A program made the position numbers and the translations under genes. Positions 1 to 8,838 of a DNA stretch of 64,000 bases are shown here, in pieces. Source of the DNA: an uncultured Alistipes sp. Its GTDB lineage: Bacteria > Bacteroidota > Bacteroidia > Bacteroidales > Rikenellaceae. The stretch lies in contig CALUIK010000001.1 of the NCBI GenBank assembly GCA_944320685.1, forward strand, positions 841,593 through 905,592, given 5' to 3'. The notes beneath the pieces were generated by a model. The model was given only the letters and a program-made list of their open reading frames with translations, searched no databases and had not been told where the DNA came from. How positions within the stretch are numbered: position 1 is the stretch's first letter; every line of letters begins with the position of its first letter.

Positions 1-152
1 TTCAGGATGAAGGGCTCCCCCTCGGCAGGGGCGACATCGCGCGGTGCGGGGACGATGTCGTAGTCGGCCCGGGCCGGCGCGCCGCACGATACGGCGACGG
101 CAGCGAGCCCCGCGCATAGGATGCGGGATAGGTTTCCGATTGTCACGATCAT
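1..152 (-). CDS. Lipoprotein, probable GH20 beta-N-acetylhexosaminidase (N-terminus only)
   Basis: Only the first 50 or so codons lie in the window; the gene runs off the left edge. The start is the ATG whose complement is at 150-152. The protein opens with a hydrophobic segment ending in a lipobox-like VSCG, so it is probably a lipoprotein. The mature part begins YDIVPAPRDVAPAEGEPFIL, which resembles the N-terminal domain that precedes the catalytic barrel in bacterial GH20 hexosaminidases (pattern ivPxPqxvxxxxGxfxL). The catalytic domain is not visible, so the family call is an inference from this short match. Confidence 0.5.
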   Translation of the reverse strand, partial: MIVTIGNLSRILCAGLAAVAVSCGAPARADYDIVPAPRDVAPAEGEPFIL

Positions 153-310
153 AGGCTTTTAGGTTTGGGCGCCGCCATACGGGTGTCCCGACATGCGGAC
201 GAGTGTTGTCGTAAAACGTAAATATACGCAAAAAAAAGGAAATGGCCGCATGGTCGGGAAGAATATTCGCAGCACGGGGGTCCCGAATGCCGCCGTTGGC
301 CGATTTTTCG

Positions 311-318
311 TAACTTTG
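311..318 (+). promoter_or_regulatory. Bacteroidetes -7 box for the metallophosphoesterase gene
   Basis: TAACTTTG fits the Bacteroidetes -7 consensus TAnnTTTG and lies 18 nt before the chosen ATG at 337. No good TTTG -33 box stands 19-21 nt upstream. Confidence 0.4.
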
Positions 319-336
319 CCGACAATACTGCGGATT

Positions 337-1488
337 ATGACAACGATACTGATAGCGATACTCCTGCTGACGGTGCTCCCCGACATCTACATATGGCATG
401 CGGCGGCGCGCGCCGGCGTACCCCTGTTTTGGAATTTTGCCATCGTGCTTCCCACGGTCGCCATGCTGCTGCTTGCGGCCGCAGCCGCGGCGGGACACAT
501 GCATGCGGGGACAATGAAGGCGTTTTTTGCCCTGCTGCTGTGTATCGCCCTGCCGAAGCTCCTCTTCGCGGCGGTATCCGCCGCCGGCCGCGTCGCGGCT
601 CTCGCCCTGCCCTCCGCGGCCCGCTGCGCCGACATCACGGCCGTCGCCGCGGCCGTCGTAGTGGCCCTCGCGGCGCTGTACGGATTCCTCTTCGGGTGGA
701 AGCGCATAACGGTAAGGGAGGTGGAGGTCGTGTCGCCGCACCTGCCCGCGGCGTTCGACGGCTACCGCATAGCCCATATCTCGGACCTGCATCTGGGGAC
801 CTATGGCCGCGACACCGCCTTCGTCCACCGCTTTGTCGGACGGGTGAACGCCCTGCGCCCCGATGCGGTGCTCTTCACGGGGGATCTGGTGAATGTCTAT
901 GCCGCGGAGGCGGAGCCGTATGTAGGCCTCCTCGCGCGGCTTTCGGCGCCCGACGGCGTGACGTCGGTCCTCGGCAACCACGACTATTGCGAGTATGGAC
1001 GCTACGCCACCCGCGACGGCGCACTCCGCCAGCGCGACATGGTCGTAGAGTACGAAAGGGAGATGGGGTGGCAGCTGCTGCGGGACAGCAGCGTTGTCGT
1101 GCGGCGCGGTGCCGACAGCATTGCCCTGATCGGTGTCGAGAACACAGGCCGCCCGCCCTTTCCAGCCCGCGGCAACCTGAAAAAGGCCATGTGCGGCCTT
1201 CCGGAGGGCATCTTCAAGATACTCCTGACGCACGACCCGTCGCATTGGCGGAGCGAGGTGCTCCCCGCAACGGACATAGACCTTACCCTTTCGGGTCATA
1301 CGCATGCCGTGCAGCTGCGCATCGGCGGTTTCTCGCCCGCCCGCTGGGTATATCCCGAGTGGGGCGGCCTGTATGTCGAAGGGGGACGTGCGCTCCATGT
1401 GTCGGTCGGGGCGGGAGGTACGGTGCCGTTCCGTCTGGGGGCATGGCCCGAGATAGATATTGTCACCCTGCGGCGGGGCGGGGCGTAG
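337..1488 (+). CDS. Membrane-anchored calcineurin-like metallophosphoesterase
   Basis: A 383-aa protein with four or so N-terminal membrane segments followed by a calcineurin-like phosphoesterase domain. All core metal motifs are visible in order: HISDLHLG (DxH), FTGDLVN (GD), LGNHDY (GNHD), LLTHDP and SGHTHAVQL (GHxH). This is the architecture of YkuE/YaeI-type enzymes; the substrate cannot be read from sequence, though family members act on lipid or nucleotide phosphoesters. The start at 337 is preferred to in-frame ATGs upstream because it opens directly on the first membrane segment and lies just after a -7 box. It converges with the hydrogenase-related operon and ends before a shared hairpin. 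Confidence 0.85.
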   Translation: MTTILIAILLLTVLPDIYIWHAAARAGVPLFWNFAIVLPTVAMLLLAAAAAAGHMHAGTMKAFFALLLCIALPKLLFAAVSAAGRVAALALPSAARCADITAVAAAVVVALAALYGFLFGWKRITVREVEVVSPHLPAAFDGYRIAHISDLHLGTYGRDTAFVHRFVGRVNALRPDAVLFTGDLVNVYAAEAEPYVGLLARLSAPDGVTSVLGNHDYCEYGRYATRDGALRQRDMVVEYEREMGWQLLRDSSVVVRRGADSIALIGVENTGRPPFPARGNLKKAMCGLPEGIFKILLTHDPSHWRSEVLPATDIDLTLSGHTHAVQLRIGGFSPARWVYPEWGGLYVEGGRALHVSVGAGGTVPFRLGAWPEIDIVTLRRGGA

Positions 1489-1511
1489 CCTGCGGCGGGC
1501 AGGCCATGGAC

Positions 1512-1554
1512 GATAGCGGCAGCGGGAGCAGTGAAGGCTCCCGCTGCCGTTATC
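1512..1554. terminator. Bidirectional hairpin terminator
   Basis: An 18-bp stem with one mismatch (1512-1529 against 1537-1554) and a 7-nt loop lies between the convergent metallophosphoesterase and Ehr operon. The minus-strand stop codon at 1554-1556 touches the base of the stem. There is no long T-run. Confidence 0.65.
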
Positions 1555-2330
1555 TACTTCTCGGCTTCTCGGCGCCGCCAGCGGCCTGTGAGGTTCATGA
1601 CCCCTTCGATGAAGACCATGGGGTGTGCGGGCGCCCCCGGGAGCCACAGGTCGACGCGGTGCCGCTCGAAGAACGAGCGGTCGACGGCGCGGCTCGCGGC
1701 GAAGAGGCCCCCCGAGCAGGCGTCGGCGCCGCAGGCTATGACGATCTTGGGGTCGGGTACGGCGTCGTAGCACATCTCGAGGGCGGCGGCCATGTTGCAG
1801 GTCACGGGGCCGGTGATGACGACGCCGTCGGCATGGCGGGGCGAGGCGGTGAACTCGACGCCGTAGCGGCCGAAGTCGAAGTTGACATTGCCCGTGGCGT
1901 TGAGCTCCATCTCGTTGGAGGCGTCGCCGCCGGCGGATACCTGACGCAGCTTGAGCGCATGGCCGAACAGGCGCGGTATCTCCGTGCGGACGCAGTCGTG
2001 GCGGAAGTCGACGGCGGTGTCGCCGGCCCGCACGACGAGGGCTTCGCGCGAGGCCGACCCTATGCGGTAGTCGTTCGTGAAACGTATGTTGCGCGGGGCG
2101 CGCAGGGCGCACTCGCCGCAGAAGAGGCAGCGGCCGAGGTCGAGCGTGAAGGGCGCCGTCGTGATCGCCGCCGTGGGGCACATCGCCGCCGCGGCCTCCA
2201 CGTCCGACATGTCGTCTGTGGCGGTCAGCTCGGGGCGCCCGCGGAACTCGTCCGTGAGCGTCACCTCCGTCAGGTCGGGTATGTACTGCCTGCCGTGGCT
2301 GCGCAGGACCTTTATCTTGGGTAGGATCAT
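1554..2330 (-). CDS. Hydrogenase-related complex, ferredoxin fused to small subunit (HyfH/HyfI-like), N2 ligands lost
   Basis: 258 aa. Residues 1-95 are a ferredoxin-like domain related to HyfH/HycF; residues 110-245 are related to the small subunit HyfI/HycG/NuoB. In the ferredoxin part only Cys51 (CP of motif 1) and CLFCGEC (Cys68, 71, 74) remain, with Ala78 in place of the last cysteine, which is exactly the set for one [4Fe-4S] cluster. In the NuoB-like part the canonical CxxC is GGDASNEME (Asp136, Asn139), the MGxC cysteine is Asp203 and VPGC is LPGA (Ala233), so the proximal cluster ligands are gone. Other cysteines (178, 187, 200, 205) exist but are not at the family positions. It is the last gene of the operon, 33 nt after the large subunit. 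It probably faces the cytoplasm at the membrane arm. Confidence 0.85.
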   Translation of the reverse strand: MILPKIKVLRSHGRQYIPDLTEVTLTDEFRGRPELTATDDMSDVEAAAAMCPTAAITTAPFTLDLGRCLFCGECALRAPRNIRFTNDYRIGSASREALVVRAGDTAVDFRHDCVRTEIPRLFGHALKLRQVSAGGDASNEMELNATGNVNFDFGRYGVEFTASPRHADGVVITGPVTCNMAAALEMCYDAVPDPKIVIACGADACSGGLFAASRAVDRSFFERHRVDLWLPGAPAHPMVFIEGVMNLTGRWRRREAEK

Positions 2331-2363
2331 CTCTTGTCTTGTCTTATTGTCTCGTGCCGCGCG

Positions 2364-3881
2364 TCACAGGTCGTGGCCGCAGTACGACAGGTTGAAACTC
2401 TTGTTGCATATCGGGAAATCGGAGATGCCCTCGCCGCGCACCGCCAGCGCCAGCGCCAGCCAGTTGTGGATGCTGGGGTCCTTGATGCGGTAGTCGGCGA
2501 TGCGCCCTGCGGCGTTGGTAACGGCTACGTGGCACAACTCCCCGCGCCATGCCTCGACGAGGCCTACGGCGAGGGCGTCCGGCGCCAGCGGCCGCACGTA
2601 GTCGGGGCGGGGCGCCGACGTGTCGGGACGGTGCGATGCGAGGATGCGGTCGATGTAGCCGGCCGACTGCAGCACCTCGCGGCAGCGCATCATCAGGCGC
2701 GCCATGACGTCGCCGTGGCGCTTGACGATGCTCTCATGGGCGATCTGCCGTGAGAATATGCCCGAGGGGTGCGACGTGCGGATGTCGCGCTCCACGCCGC
2801 TGGCGCGCGCCGCCATGCCCACGCCGCCGATGCGCAGCATCTCGGAGCGCGGCACCACGCCGCACTGCTCGTATCGCGCCAGCAGCGTGGGCGAACTTTT
2901 TATGTCATGCCGCACCTCGTCGTAGCGGCGTACGATCTCGGCCACGTTGCGGCGTATCATGTCCGTCTTCTCGGCGGTGAGGGGCTTGTTCGTGCCGAAG
3001 GGGCGTATGAGCCCCTTGGCGAAGCGGTTGCCGCACCACGCCTGCGTGGTGTTTATGGTCATCGTGCGCAGCGCCTCGCACGCCACCTGCCCCAGCTGGT
3101 ACCCCACATCCATCGAGAGGGCTCCCGTGTCGGCTATGTGCATGGCCATGCGTTCGAGTTCGAGGGCCGCGGCGCGCTCGCGCACGAGACCTTCCGGCGG
3201 GGTGTGTCCCGCGAGTTTCTCGACGGCCTCGGCGAATGCCGTGGCGTTTGCCGCAGCGGTGTCTCCGGCCGCGGTCTCGGCCAGTACGGCCTGCCGCAGG
3301 CGGTTGTCCGCGGCGGTGAACTGACGTTCGAGGCCGCGGTGCTGGTATCCGAGGGCTATTTCGAGGTGGAGGACCGTCTCGCCGTTGCAGATGAAGCGGA
3401 AGGCTCCGGGTTCGATGATGCCGGCGTGTATGGGCCCGACGTTGACCTCGTGCAGCGAGTCCCCCTCGATCGTGTAGAAGGGGTAGTTGCCCACGCTCGC
3501 GCGGCGGTCGCGGCGGTCGAAGGGCAGGCGCAGGGGCTTGTCCCACGGCATGGCGTCGAAGCGCACGCCGTAGCGCTCCGTGATGTCGCGCTCGAAGGGG
3601 TGCATGGCGGGGCGCAGCGCCGTGAGCGAGGGCAGGGGCCCCTCGTCGTGATACCCCATGGCGAAGGAGGTTATCATTATCTTGCGGGAACTGTCGTCGA
3701 GCAGTATGGCGTAGAAACGCAGGCGGTCGCCCTCCTCGCGGGCGAAGTAGTGGGCCATGTGGTAGCGTTCCTGTGCGAGGCGGTCGGCCAGATCGTCGTA
3801 TACGGCGCCGTAATGTTCGTCGGGTATCTCGGCGAGGGGCACGGCGGGCGATGTGTTGTCTATTGTAATGTATCGGGCCAT
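2364..3881 (-). CDS. Hydrogenase-related complex, large subunit (HyfG/HycE/NuoCD-like) without NiFe ligands
   Basis: 505 aa. An N-terminal NuoC-like part (about 1-130) is fused to a NuoD/HycE-like part, as in HyfG. Family landmarks are clear: ALGYQHRGLE (178-185) and LERMAMHIADTGALSMD. The four cysteines that bind NiFe in hydrogenases are all replaced. The L1 RVCGIC motif aligns to TAAGDT (Ala205, Thr208). The C-terminal DPCxSC motif aligns to SFNLSY (Asn497, Tyr500) within NKSFNLSYCGHDL. The protein stops right there, with no cleavable extension of the kind matured hydrogenases carry. It therefore cannot hold a normal NiFe centre. The ATG at 3881 is 2 nt after the stop of the preceding membrane gene, implying translational coupling. 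Confidence 0.9.
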   Translation of the reverse strand: MARYITIDNTSPAVPLAEIPDEHYGAVYDDLADRLAQERYHMAHYFAREEGDRLRFYAILLDDSSRKIMITSFAMGYHDEGPLPSLTALRPAMHPFERDITERYGVRFDAMPWDKPLRLPFDRRDRRASVGNYPFYTIEGDSLHEVNVGPIHAGIIEPGAFRFICNGETVLHLEIALGYQHRGLERQFTAADNRLRQAVLAETAAGDTAAANATAFAEAVEKLAGHTPPEGLVRERAAALELERMAMHIADTGALSMDVGYQLGQVACEALRTMTINTTQAWCGNRFAKGLIRPFGTNKPLTAEKTDMIRRNVAEIVRRYDEVRHDIKSSPTLLARYEQCGVVPRSEMLRIGGVGMAARASGVERDIRTSHPSGIFSRQIAHESIVKRHGDVMARLMMRCREVLQSAGYIDRILASHRPDTSAPRPDYVRPLAPDALAVGLVEAWRGELCHVAVTNAAGRIADYRIKDPSIHNWLALALAVRGEGISDFPICNKSFNLSYCGHDL

Positions 3882-3883
3882 GG

Positions 3884-5287
3884 TTACATGTTTGCTATGA
3901 TGTCGATTATGCGCCGCAGGGGCTCGGGCTGCCAGAAGCCGGCGACAAGGGCTGCGGCCAGCAGCGTGAGGGCGCTGTACGAGAGGCGCGTGTCGATCTT
4001 CGAGAGGTGCAGTTCGTCCTGATTGGGCTGGTAGCACATCTTGATCACGCGGTAGCATATCGAGTATATTACGATGCAGAGCAGAAGTACTATTCCGGCG
4101 GCGAGCCACCAAGCGCCGTCGGCGAGCGTCTGCGAGAGTATCATCAGTTCCGAGACGAAGAGGGGCGAGGGCGGGAATGCCAGCACCGCCACCATGCCGG
4201 CGATCATGCCCACGGCACCGATGCGGTTGATGTTGATGTAGTCGCCGATGCGGTTGATGCGGTATCCGTTGTATATCTGCCGGACGACGGCCATCTGCAG
4301 GAAGAGGCTGCTCTTGATGAGCGTGTGGCAGGTGACATGCAGGATTGCCGCCCAGACGCCGGCGCCGCCAATGCCGAGACCTATGGCGGCGATGCCCATG
4401 TTCTCGACGGTGGAGTAGGAGAGGAAACGCTTGTAGTTGTTGGTGCGGCGCAGGAACATGGCCCCCACGGCGAGGCTCAGCACGCCGATTATGACCATCA
4501 CGTGTCGCACCCAGTCGAAGACCTCGGTGGCGGCGAAGAGCCGGTATATGCGGAATATGGCGAGGAAACCGGCGTTCACCAGACCTGTGGATATGAGGGC
4601 CGAGGCGGGGGCCGGCGCGGCGAAGTTGGCGTCCACGCCGATGGTGTAGAGGGGGAATATCTCCATCTTGCAGCTGTAGCCCGTGAGTATGAGCAGGAAC
4701 GCCGTCTTGAGGTAGAGCGGGTTGCCGTCGGCGATGAGGCGGGGCAGCGAGGCGTAGTCGAGCGACTCGTTCTGCGCTGCGGCGCTCAGCAGCAGGATGC
4801 CGAGATATGCGATGGCTATGCCGGTCGAGCAGACGAAGAGGTACTTCCACGTGGCCTCGAGCGAGGCTTCCGAGCGGCGGTGGTATATGATGCCGGCGGC
4901 GCAGAGCGTGGTGGCCTCCATGAGGATCCACGTGACGGCGATGTTGTCGGCGAAGTATACGCCCGTGATGGCCGTGGTCAGGAGCATGAGCTGGGCGAAA
5001 TAGACGCGGTAGGTCTTTATGTCATCGTCCTTGAGGTAGCGTTCCGAGTGCAGGGACACGAATGCCGCCACCACGGCCATCAGCACGTAGAAGAGCGTGC
5101 CTGCGGCGTCGAACGAGAAGAACCCTCCCGACGGGGTGCCGTAGAGGCCCCCGGCAAAGAGCATGGCCGCGAAGAGCGCGTGCACGGCGAAGTACGTCGT
5201 GCAGAGCAGGTGTACCGTACGGCGGCTGCGGGCGAAGAACGCCGCGGCGGCCGTTGCGGCCCACAGTGCGAAGAAGAGGTATATCAT
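3884..5287 (-). CDS. Hydrogenase-related complex, antiporter-like membrane subunit (HyfF/NuoN-like)
   Basis: 467 aa and about 14 membrane segments, a proton-conducting-transporter (NuoL/M/N-like) subunit. Visible landmarks are the acidic residue in TWILMEATTL (about 115-124), corresponding to the conserved TM5 glutamate, a lysine in LTGYSCKMEIFPLYT in place of the TM7 lysine region, and KRFLSYSTVENMG. It follows the NuoK-like gene by 4 nt and precedes the large subunit by 2 nt. Conservation of channel residues suggests that ion translocation is retained. It matches HyfF better than NuoM by position and context. Confidence 0.85.
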   Translation of the reverse strand: MIYLFFALWAATAAAAFFARSRRTVHLLCTTYFAVHALFAAMLFAGGLYGTPSGGFFSFDAAGTLFYVLMAVVAAFVSLHSERYLKDDDIKTYRVYFAQLMLLTTAITGVYFADNIAVTWILMEATTLCAAGIIYHRRSEASLEATWKYLFVCSTGIAIAYLGILLLSAAAQNESLDYASLPRLIADGNPLYLKTAFLLILTGYSCKMEIFPLYTIGVDANFAAPAPASALISTGLVNAGFLAIFRIYRLFAATEVFDWVRHVMVIIGVLSLAVGAMFLRRTNNYKRFLSYSTVENMGIAAIGLGIGGAGVWAAILHVTCHTLIKSSLFLQMAVVRQIYNGYRINRIGDYININRIGAVGMIAGMVAVLAFPPSPLFVSELMILSQTLADGAWWLAAGIVLLLCIVIYSICYRVIKMCYQPNQDELHLSKIDTRLSYSALTLLAAALVAGFWQPEPLRRIIDIIANM

Positions 5288-5291
5288 CGTG

Positions 5292-5921
5292 TCAGTCCTT
5301 TACGTGTGTGAGCGATTCGCTGTCTACGGAGTGTATCTTGTCGTCGACCTTTGTCATGAACATCCCGAGCATGAGCACCGAGATGAGGATGTCGAGCAGG
5401 ATGGCGGTGTTTATGAGCAGGGGCATCTCCACGCCTATGGCCATCGAGAAGAGGAAGACGCCGTTCTCTATGACGAGGAAGCCTACCATGTGGGTGAAGA
5501 TGCGCGAGCGCAGCACTATGAGTATGAGCCCGCTGAGCAGGGCGTAGAGGGCCACGCCGAAGAATATCATGTGTACCGACGAGTCGGCCGCATAATAGGT
5601 GGCGAGGGCGCTGGCGGCGAGTGCCGCCACCGAGAGCAGCAGGGCGTTGAACTGCGACGAGCCCGACTTGCGCACACGGTTGATCTTGGTCTTCTTGATC
5701 ACGCGCATGAGGATGGCGGGGACGATGAGGGCCTTGAATATGAGCGTTTCGAGTATTATGAACGAGAGTTCGATCCAGTCGAGCGAATGGAGGCGCAGCA
5801 GCGCTATGCCGAGCAGTATCCACCCTTGGAACGCGATTATCGAGGCGTAGTTGCGGAAGCGCTCCACTATCGACAGGTAGATGAGCGTTATGACGTAGAG
5901 TATGATGAGCGAGAGCAGCAT
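5292..5921 (-). CDS. Hydrogenase-related complex, HyfE/NuoK-like membrane subunit
   Basis: 209 aa with about six membrane segments, close to HyfE length and longer than NuoK. It begins with a strongly hydrophobic LLSLIILYVITLIYL segment. A conserved-looking ENGVFL motif (YNoK-type E in a helix, here in VIENGVFLFSMAIG) is visible in the second half and corresponds to the NuoK glutamate region. It sits between the NuoH-like gene (4-nt gap) and the HyfF-like gene (4-nt gap). Like the others it would be part of the membrane arm. Function is inferred from family and gene order. Confidence 0.8.
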   Translation of the reverse strand: MLLSLIILYVITLIYLSIVERFRNYASIIAFQGWILLGIALLRLHSLDWIELSFIILETLIFKALIVPAILMRVIKKTKINRVRKSGSSQFNALLLSVAALAASALATYYAADSSVHMIFFGVALYALLSGLILIVLRSRIFTHMVGFLVIENGVFLFSMAIGVEMPLLINTAILLDILISVLMLGMFMTKVDDKIHSVDSESLTHVKD

Positions 5922-5925
5922 GGCG

Positions 5926-6846
5926 TCAGATGTTTATGTCGAGTTGCAGCAGGTAGCCGATAAAGAATATGAGGGCGGCGAGGGCCGAGAGCGTCACCAT
6001 GAAGGTGGTGTTGCGCGAGAGTTTGTTGCGCGCCTGCGTCGACTCGACCACGGCGACCGACACTCCCGTGAGGAGTATGGCGAGGGGCGTGGCGAACCAC
6101 CACCTGAAGCAGGTGACCGTAGCGGCGGCGTCGGCGGCGATCATGGCGAAGGCTGCGGTCTTGAGCCAGCCGCCGAGGCGTATCATGAGCATGTCGATGC
6201 CGCTGTAGTCGAGGCACATCACCTCGTGTATCATGGTCAGTTCGAGGTGTGTGCGCGGGTCCTCGACGGGCATGCGCCCCGCCTCGACGAAGGTTATGCG
6301 CAGGAAGAGGTATGCCGCCAGCAGCATCACCAGCGTCAGGTGCAGGTCGAACGACTGCTTGACGGCGAAGATCTCGGCGAAGGAGGTGTATCCGCAGAAC
6401 ATGGCCAGCGTGGCGAAGCCTATCATGAGGGCGGGCTCTACGAGGGCGCCGTAGAGGGCTTCGCGCGAGGCCCCCATACCCTCGAACGAGCTGCCGGTGT
6501 CCATCGCCGCGAGCACGAGGGCGGCGCGGGCGAGAGCCAGCGTGTAGGCGAAGCATATGATGTCGCCCTCGAACGATATGAGGGGCTCGAGGTCGGCGAC
6601 GGGGATGAAGAGCAGGGCCACGGCGGCCGCGCCCAGATATACGGCAGGGGCGACGCGGAAGAGCAGCGTGGTGGTGTCGGAGTATACCGACCCCTTTGCG
6701 GCGAGCAGGCGTGCGTCGCGCAGGTGCTGGAAGAAGGGTGCGCCCTTGCGGCCGGCCATGCGCGCCCGCAGGCGGTTTATGACGCCCGGGATTGCTATGG
6801 CGACGGCCGCCATGAGCAGCGTGTTGAGCAGTGTCTTTATGAGCAT
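5926..6846 (-). CDS. Hydrogenase-related complex, HyfC/HycD/NuoH-like membrane subunit
   Basis: 306 aa with eight or so membrane segments. Strong family signatures are present: TGSSFEGMGASRE and EDPRTHLELTMIHEVM, the acidic loops of NuoH/HycD that in complex I lie near the quinone chamber and the start of the proton path. Their conservation contrasts with the loss of metal ligands in the peripheral subunits. It starts 3 nt after the NuoL-like gene stop and ends 4 nt before the NuoK-like gene. It would anchor the peripheral arm to the membrane. Confidence 0.88.
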   Translation of the reverse strand: MLIKTLLNTLLMAAVAIAIPGVINRLRARMAGRKGAPFFQHLRDARLLAAKGSVYSDTTTLLFRVAPAVYLGAAAVALLFIPVADLEPLISFEGDIICFAYTLALARAALVLAAMDTGSSFEGMGASREALYGALVEPALMIGFATLAMFCGYTSFAEIFAVKQSFDLHLTLVMLLAAYLFLRITFVEAGRMPVEDPRTHLELTMIHEVMCLDYSGIDMLMIRLGGWLKTAAFAMIAADAAATVTCFRWWFATPLAILLTGVSVAVVESTQARNKLSRNTTFMVTLSALAALIFFIGYLLQLDINI

Positions 6847-6849
6847 GGC

Positions 6850-8838
6850 CTATATGATGTTGAAGAGTGACAGTACGAATATGAGCACGAGGAACATCAG
6901 CGCGAAGAATATGTAGTTGTTTATCTTGCCCGTGCGCAGGCGCATGATGCGCTGGTTTATCAGCCGCAGCATCTCGATCCACCACGCCGAGAAGAGGCGT
7001 CCGACGCGGTCCTTGTGGCGGACGTTGTAGTTGCGCACCGCGGGCGGGAAGATTTCGCCCTTGTCGACGACGCGGCCCTCGACTATGTCGCTGTTGAATG
7101 TCGAGGCGAGGCTTTCGAGCCCCTCGGCGAATGATTCGCCCGTATACTGCATGCGGGTGTCGGGGGCGGTGAAGCCGCAGCCCCACGTGGGGCCGTGCGA
7201 GAGGGTGCGGCGGCGCTGCGCCCGCACCTTGACGGTGTAGAGGAGCGCCACGGCTATAATGAGGAGAAATGCCGTGAGCGAGACGCGCGTGAGGGTCGGT
7301 GCGACGTTAGCCTCGACCAGATATACGGCCGCGGGGGAGAACTCCGCGGCTGCGGCCGACACCATGCGCACGGCATACTGCGGCAGCAGACCCGCGAGCA
7401 CTATGCCTGCGGCGGGTATCGCCATCGAGGCGAGGCGCAGGCCGTCGACTTCGGTTACGCTGTGGACGCTGCGGTGGCGGGGCGTGCCGAGGAAGACCAC
7501 GCCGAAGAGCTTGGCGAAGGCGAGCAGCACGATGCCGCCGATGAGGGCCAGAGCGGTGATGCCGCCCGCGGCATATAGCACGTTGACGCCGTTGCTGACG
7601 CTGTCGAGCAAGCCGAGGTATATGAGGAACTCGCCGGCAAAGCCGTTCAGGGGCGGCAGGGCGCAGATGGCGGCCGTGGCGAGGAGGAAGAGCGCCGCGG
7701 TGACGGGCATGCGTTTTGCGGTGCCGCCGAAGCGGTCGAGCAGCGTGGTGTGCATCTGCGAGTAGAGGTTTCCTGTGCCGAAGTAGAGCAGCGACTTGAA
7801 GAGCGAGTGGTTGAACGTATGGAGCAGGGCGCCGCAGAGGGCTATCGAGGCGACGACGGGGTCGTCGGCACCGGCGCCGAGGGCCGCCACTCCGAGGGCG
7901 ATGAATATGATGCCTACGTTCTCCATGCTCGAGTATGCGAGCAGCCGCTTGGCGTCGTTCTGTGCCGCGGCCTGCACGGCGCCCCACAGTCCCGTGACGA
8001 TGCCTGCGGCGAGGAGTATTATCCCGCCCGTGTGCAGCTGGCCGACCTCGGTGATGGCTCCGGCAACGCGTATGACGCCGTAGACGCCGGTCTTGATCAT
8101 GACGCCCGACATGAGGGCCGAGACGTGCGACGGGGCTGCGGGGTGCGCTTCGGGCAGCCATACGTGCATGGGGAAGATTCCGGCCTTCATGCCGAAGCCT
8201 ATGAGGAATATGACGAAGAGCGAGAGGGTGTGGCGCGAGGCGTAGCAGCGGGGCAGGCAGTCGAAGCCGGCCGAACCGCACACGGCGTCTATGCCGGCGA
8301 AGCCGGCCACGAGGAATACGAAGCCCACGTGCATCATTATCAGGTACGTGAGGGCTGCGCGCAGCACTTCGGGACGCTGGGCGTCGAAGAGGATGAGCAG
8401 GAACGAGGCTATGGTCATCATCTCCCAGCCGAAGAGGAACGAGAATCCGCCGCTGGAGGTGACTACCATCATCATCGAGGCGACGAGCGCCGCGAAGGCG
8501 GTGTAGTGGAGCGAGAACTGCACGGGCGGTTTCTTGCCGTAGTAGTGCTTCATGTAGCCGCACGAGTAGAGCACGGCGGCCACCGACGTGACGGCTATGA
8601 TTATGAGGAAGAGGCCCGAGAGGGGATCCACGGCGATCGACTCCTCGCCGAAGACGGGGCCCTGCATGCGGGTTATCTCTGTTGTCGTGCCCGAGGCGAG
8701 GGCTTTCACGGCGGGGACGGCGGCGACGACGGAGAGGATGGCGGTGACGACGGCGGTTATCGGGGCCTTCCACCGCACGGGCACGGCGAAGAGCAGCGCC
8801 GTGAGCAGTGCGAATGCCAGAAGCAGGTTGAGATACAT
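6850..8838 (-). CDS. Hydrogenase-related complex, HyfB/NuoL-like antiporter subunit
   Basis: 662 aa, about the length of HyfB/HycC, with 15 or more membrane segments. The proton-channel landmarks are intact: SFLFGWEMMTIASFLL (TM5 glutamate), WLPEAHPAAPSHVSALMSGV followed by MIKTGVYG (TM7 lysine), and KRLLAYSSMENVG. The C-terminal third has the HyfB/HycC-type tail (TFNSDIVEGRVVDKGEIF, then a final hydrophobic helix). It is the first of the six complex genes, 67 nt downstream of rsmE on the same strand, with no clear promoter in the gap, so it may be cotranscribed with rsmE. No HyfA or HyfD counterpart is present. Confidence 0.88.
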   Translation of the reverse strand: MYLNLLLAFALLTALLFAVPVRWKAPITAVVTAILSVVAAVPAVKALASGTTTEITRMQGPVFGEESIAVDPLSGLFLIIIAVTSVAAVLYSCGYMKHYYGKKPPVQFSLHYTAFAALVASMMMVVTSSGGFSFLFGWEMMTIASFLLILFDAQRPEVLRAALTYLIMMHVGFVFLVAGFAGIDAVCGSAGFDCLPRCYASRHTLSLFVIFLIGFGMKAGIFPMHVWLPEAHPAAPSHVSALMSGVMIKTGVYGVIRVAGAITEVGQLHTGGIILLAAGIVTGLWGAVQAAAQNDAKRLLAYSSMENVGIIFIALGVAALGAGADDPVVASIALCGALLHTFNHSLFKSLLYFGTGNLYSQMHTTLLDRFGGTAKRMPVTAALFLLATAAICALPPLNGFAGEFLIYLGLLDSVSNGVNVLYAAGGITALALIGGIVLLAFAKLFGVVFLGTPRHRSVHSVTEVDGLRLASMAIPAAGIVLAGLLPQYAVRMVSAAAAEFSPAAVYLVEANVAPTLTRVSLTAFLLIIAVALLYTVKVRAQRRRTLSHGPTWGCGFTAPDTRMQYTGESFAEGLESLASTFNSDIVEGRVVDKGEIFPPAVRNYNVRHKDRVGRLFSAWWIEMLRLINQRIMRLRTGKINNYIFFALMFLVLIFVLSLFNII

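Noticed and set aside
1554..8838. Complex I (NADH dehydrogenase) or Mrp antiporter operon
   Set aside because: NuoE, F and G and the Mrp small subunits are absent, and the HyfB/C/E/F set with fused NuoCD-like subunit fits the Hyf/Ehr group.
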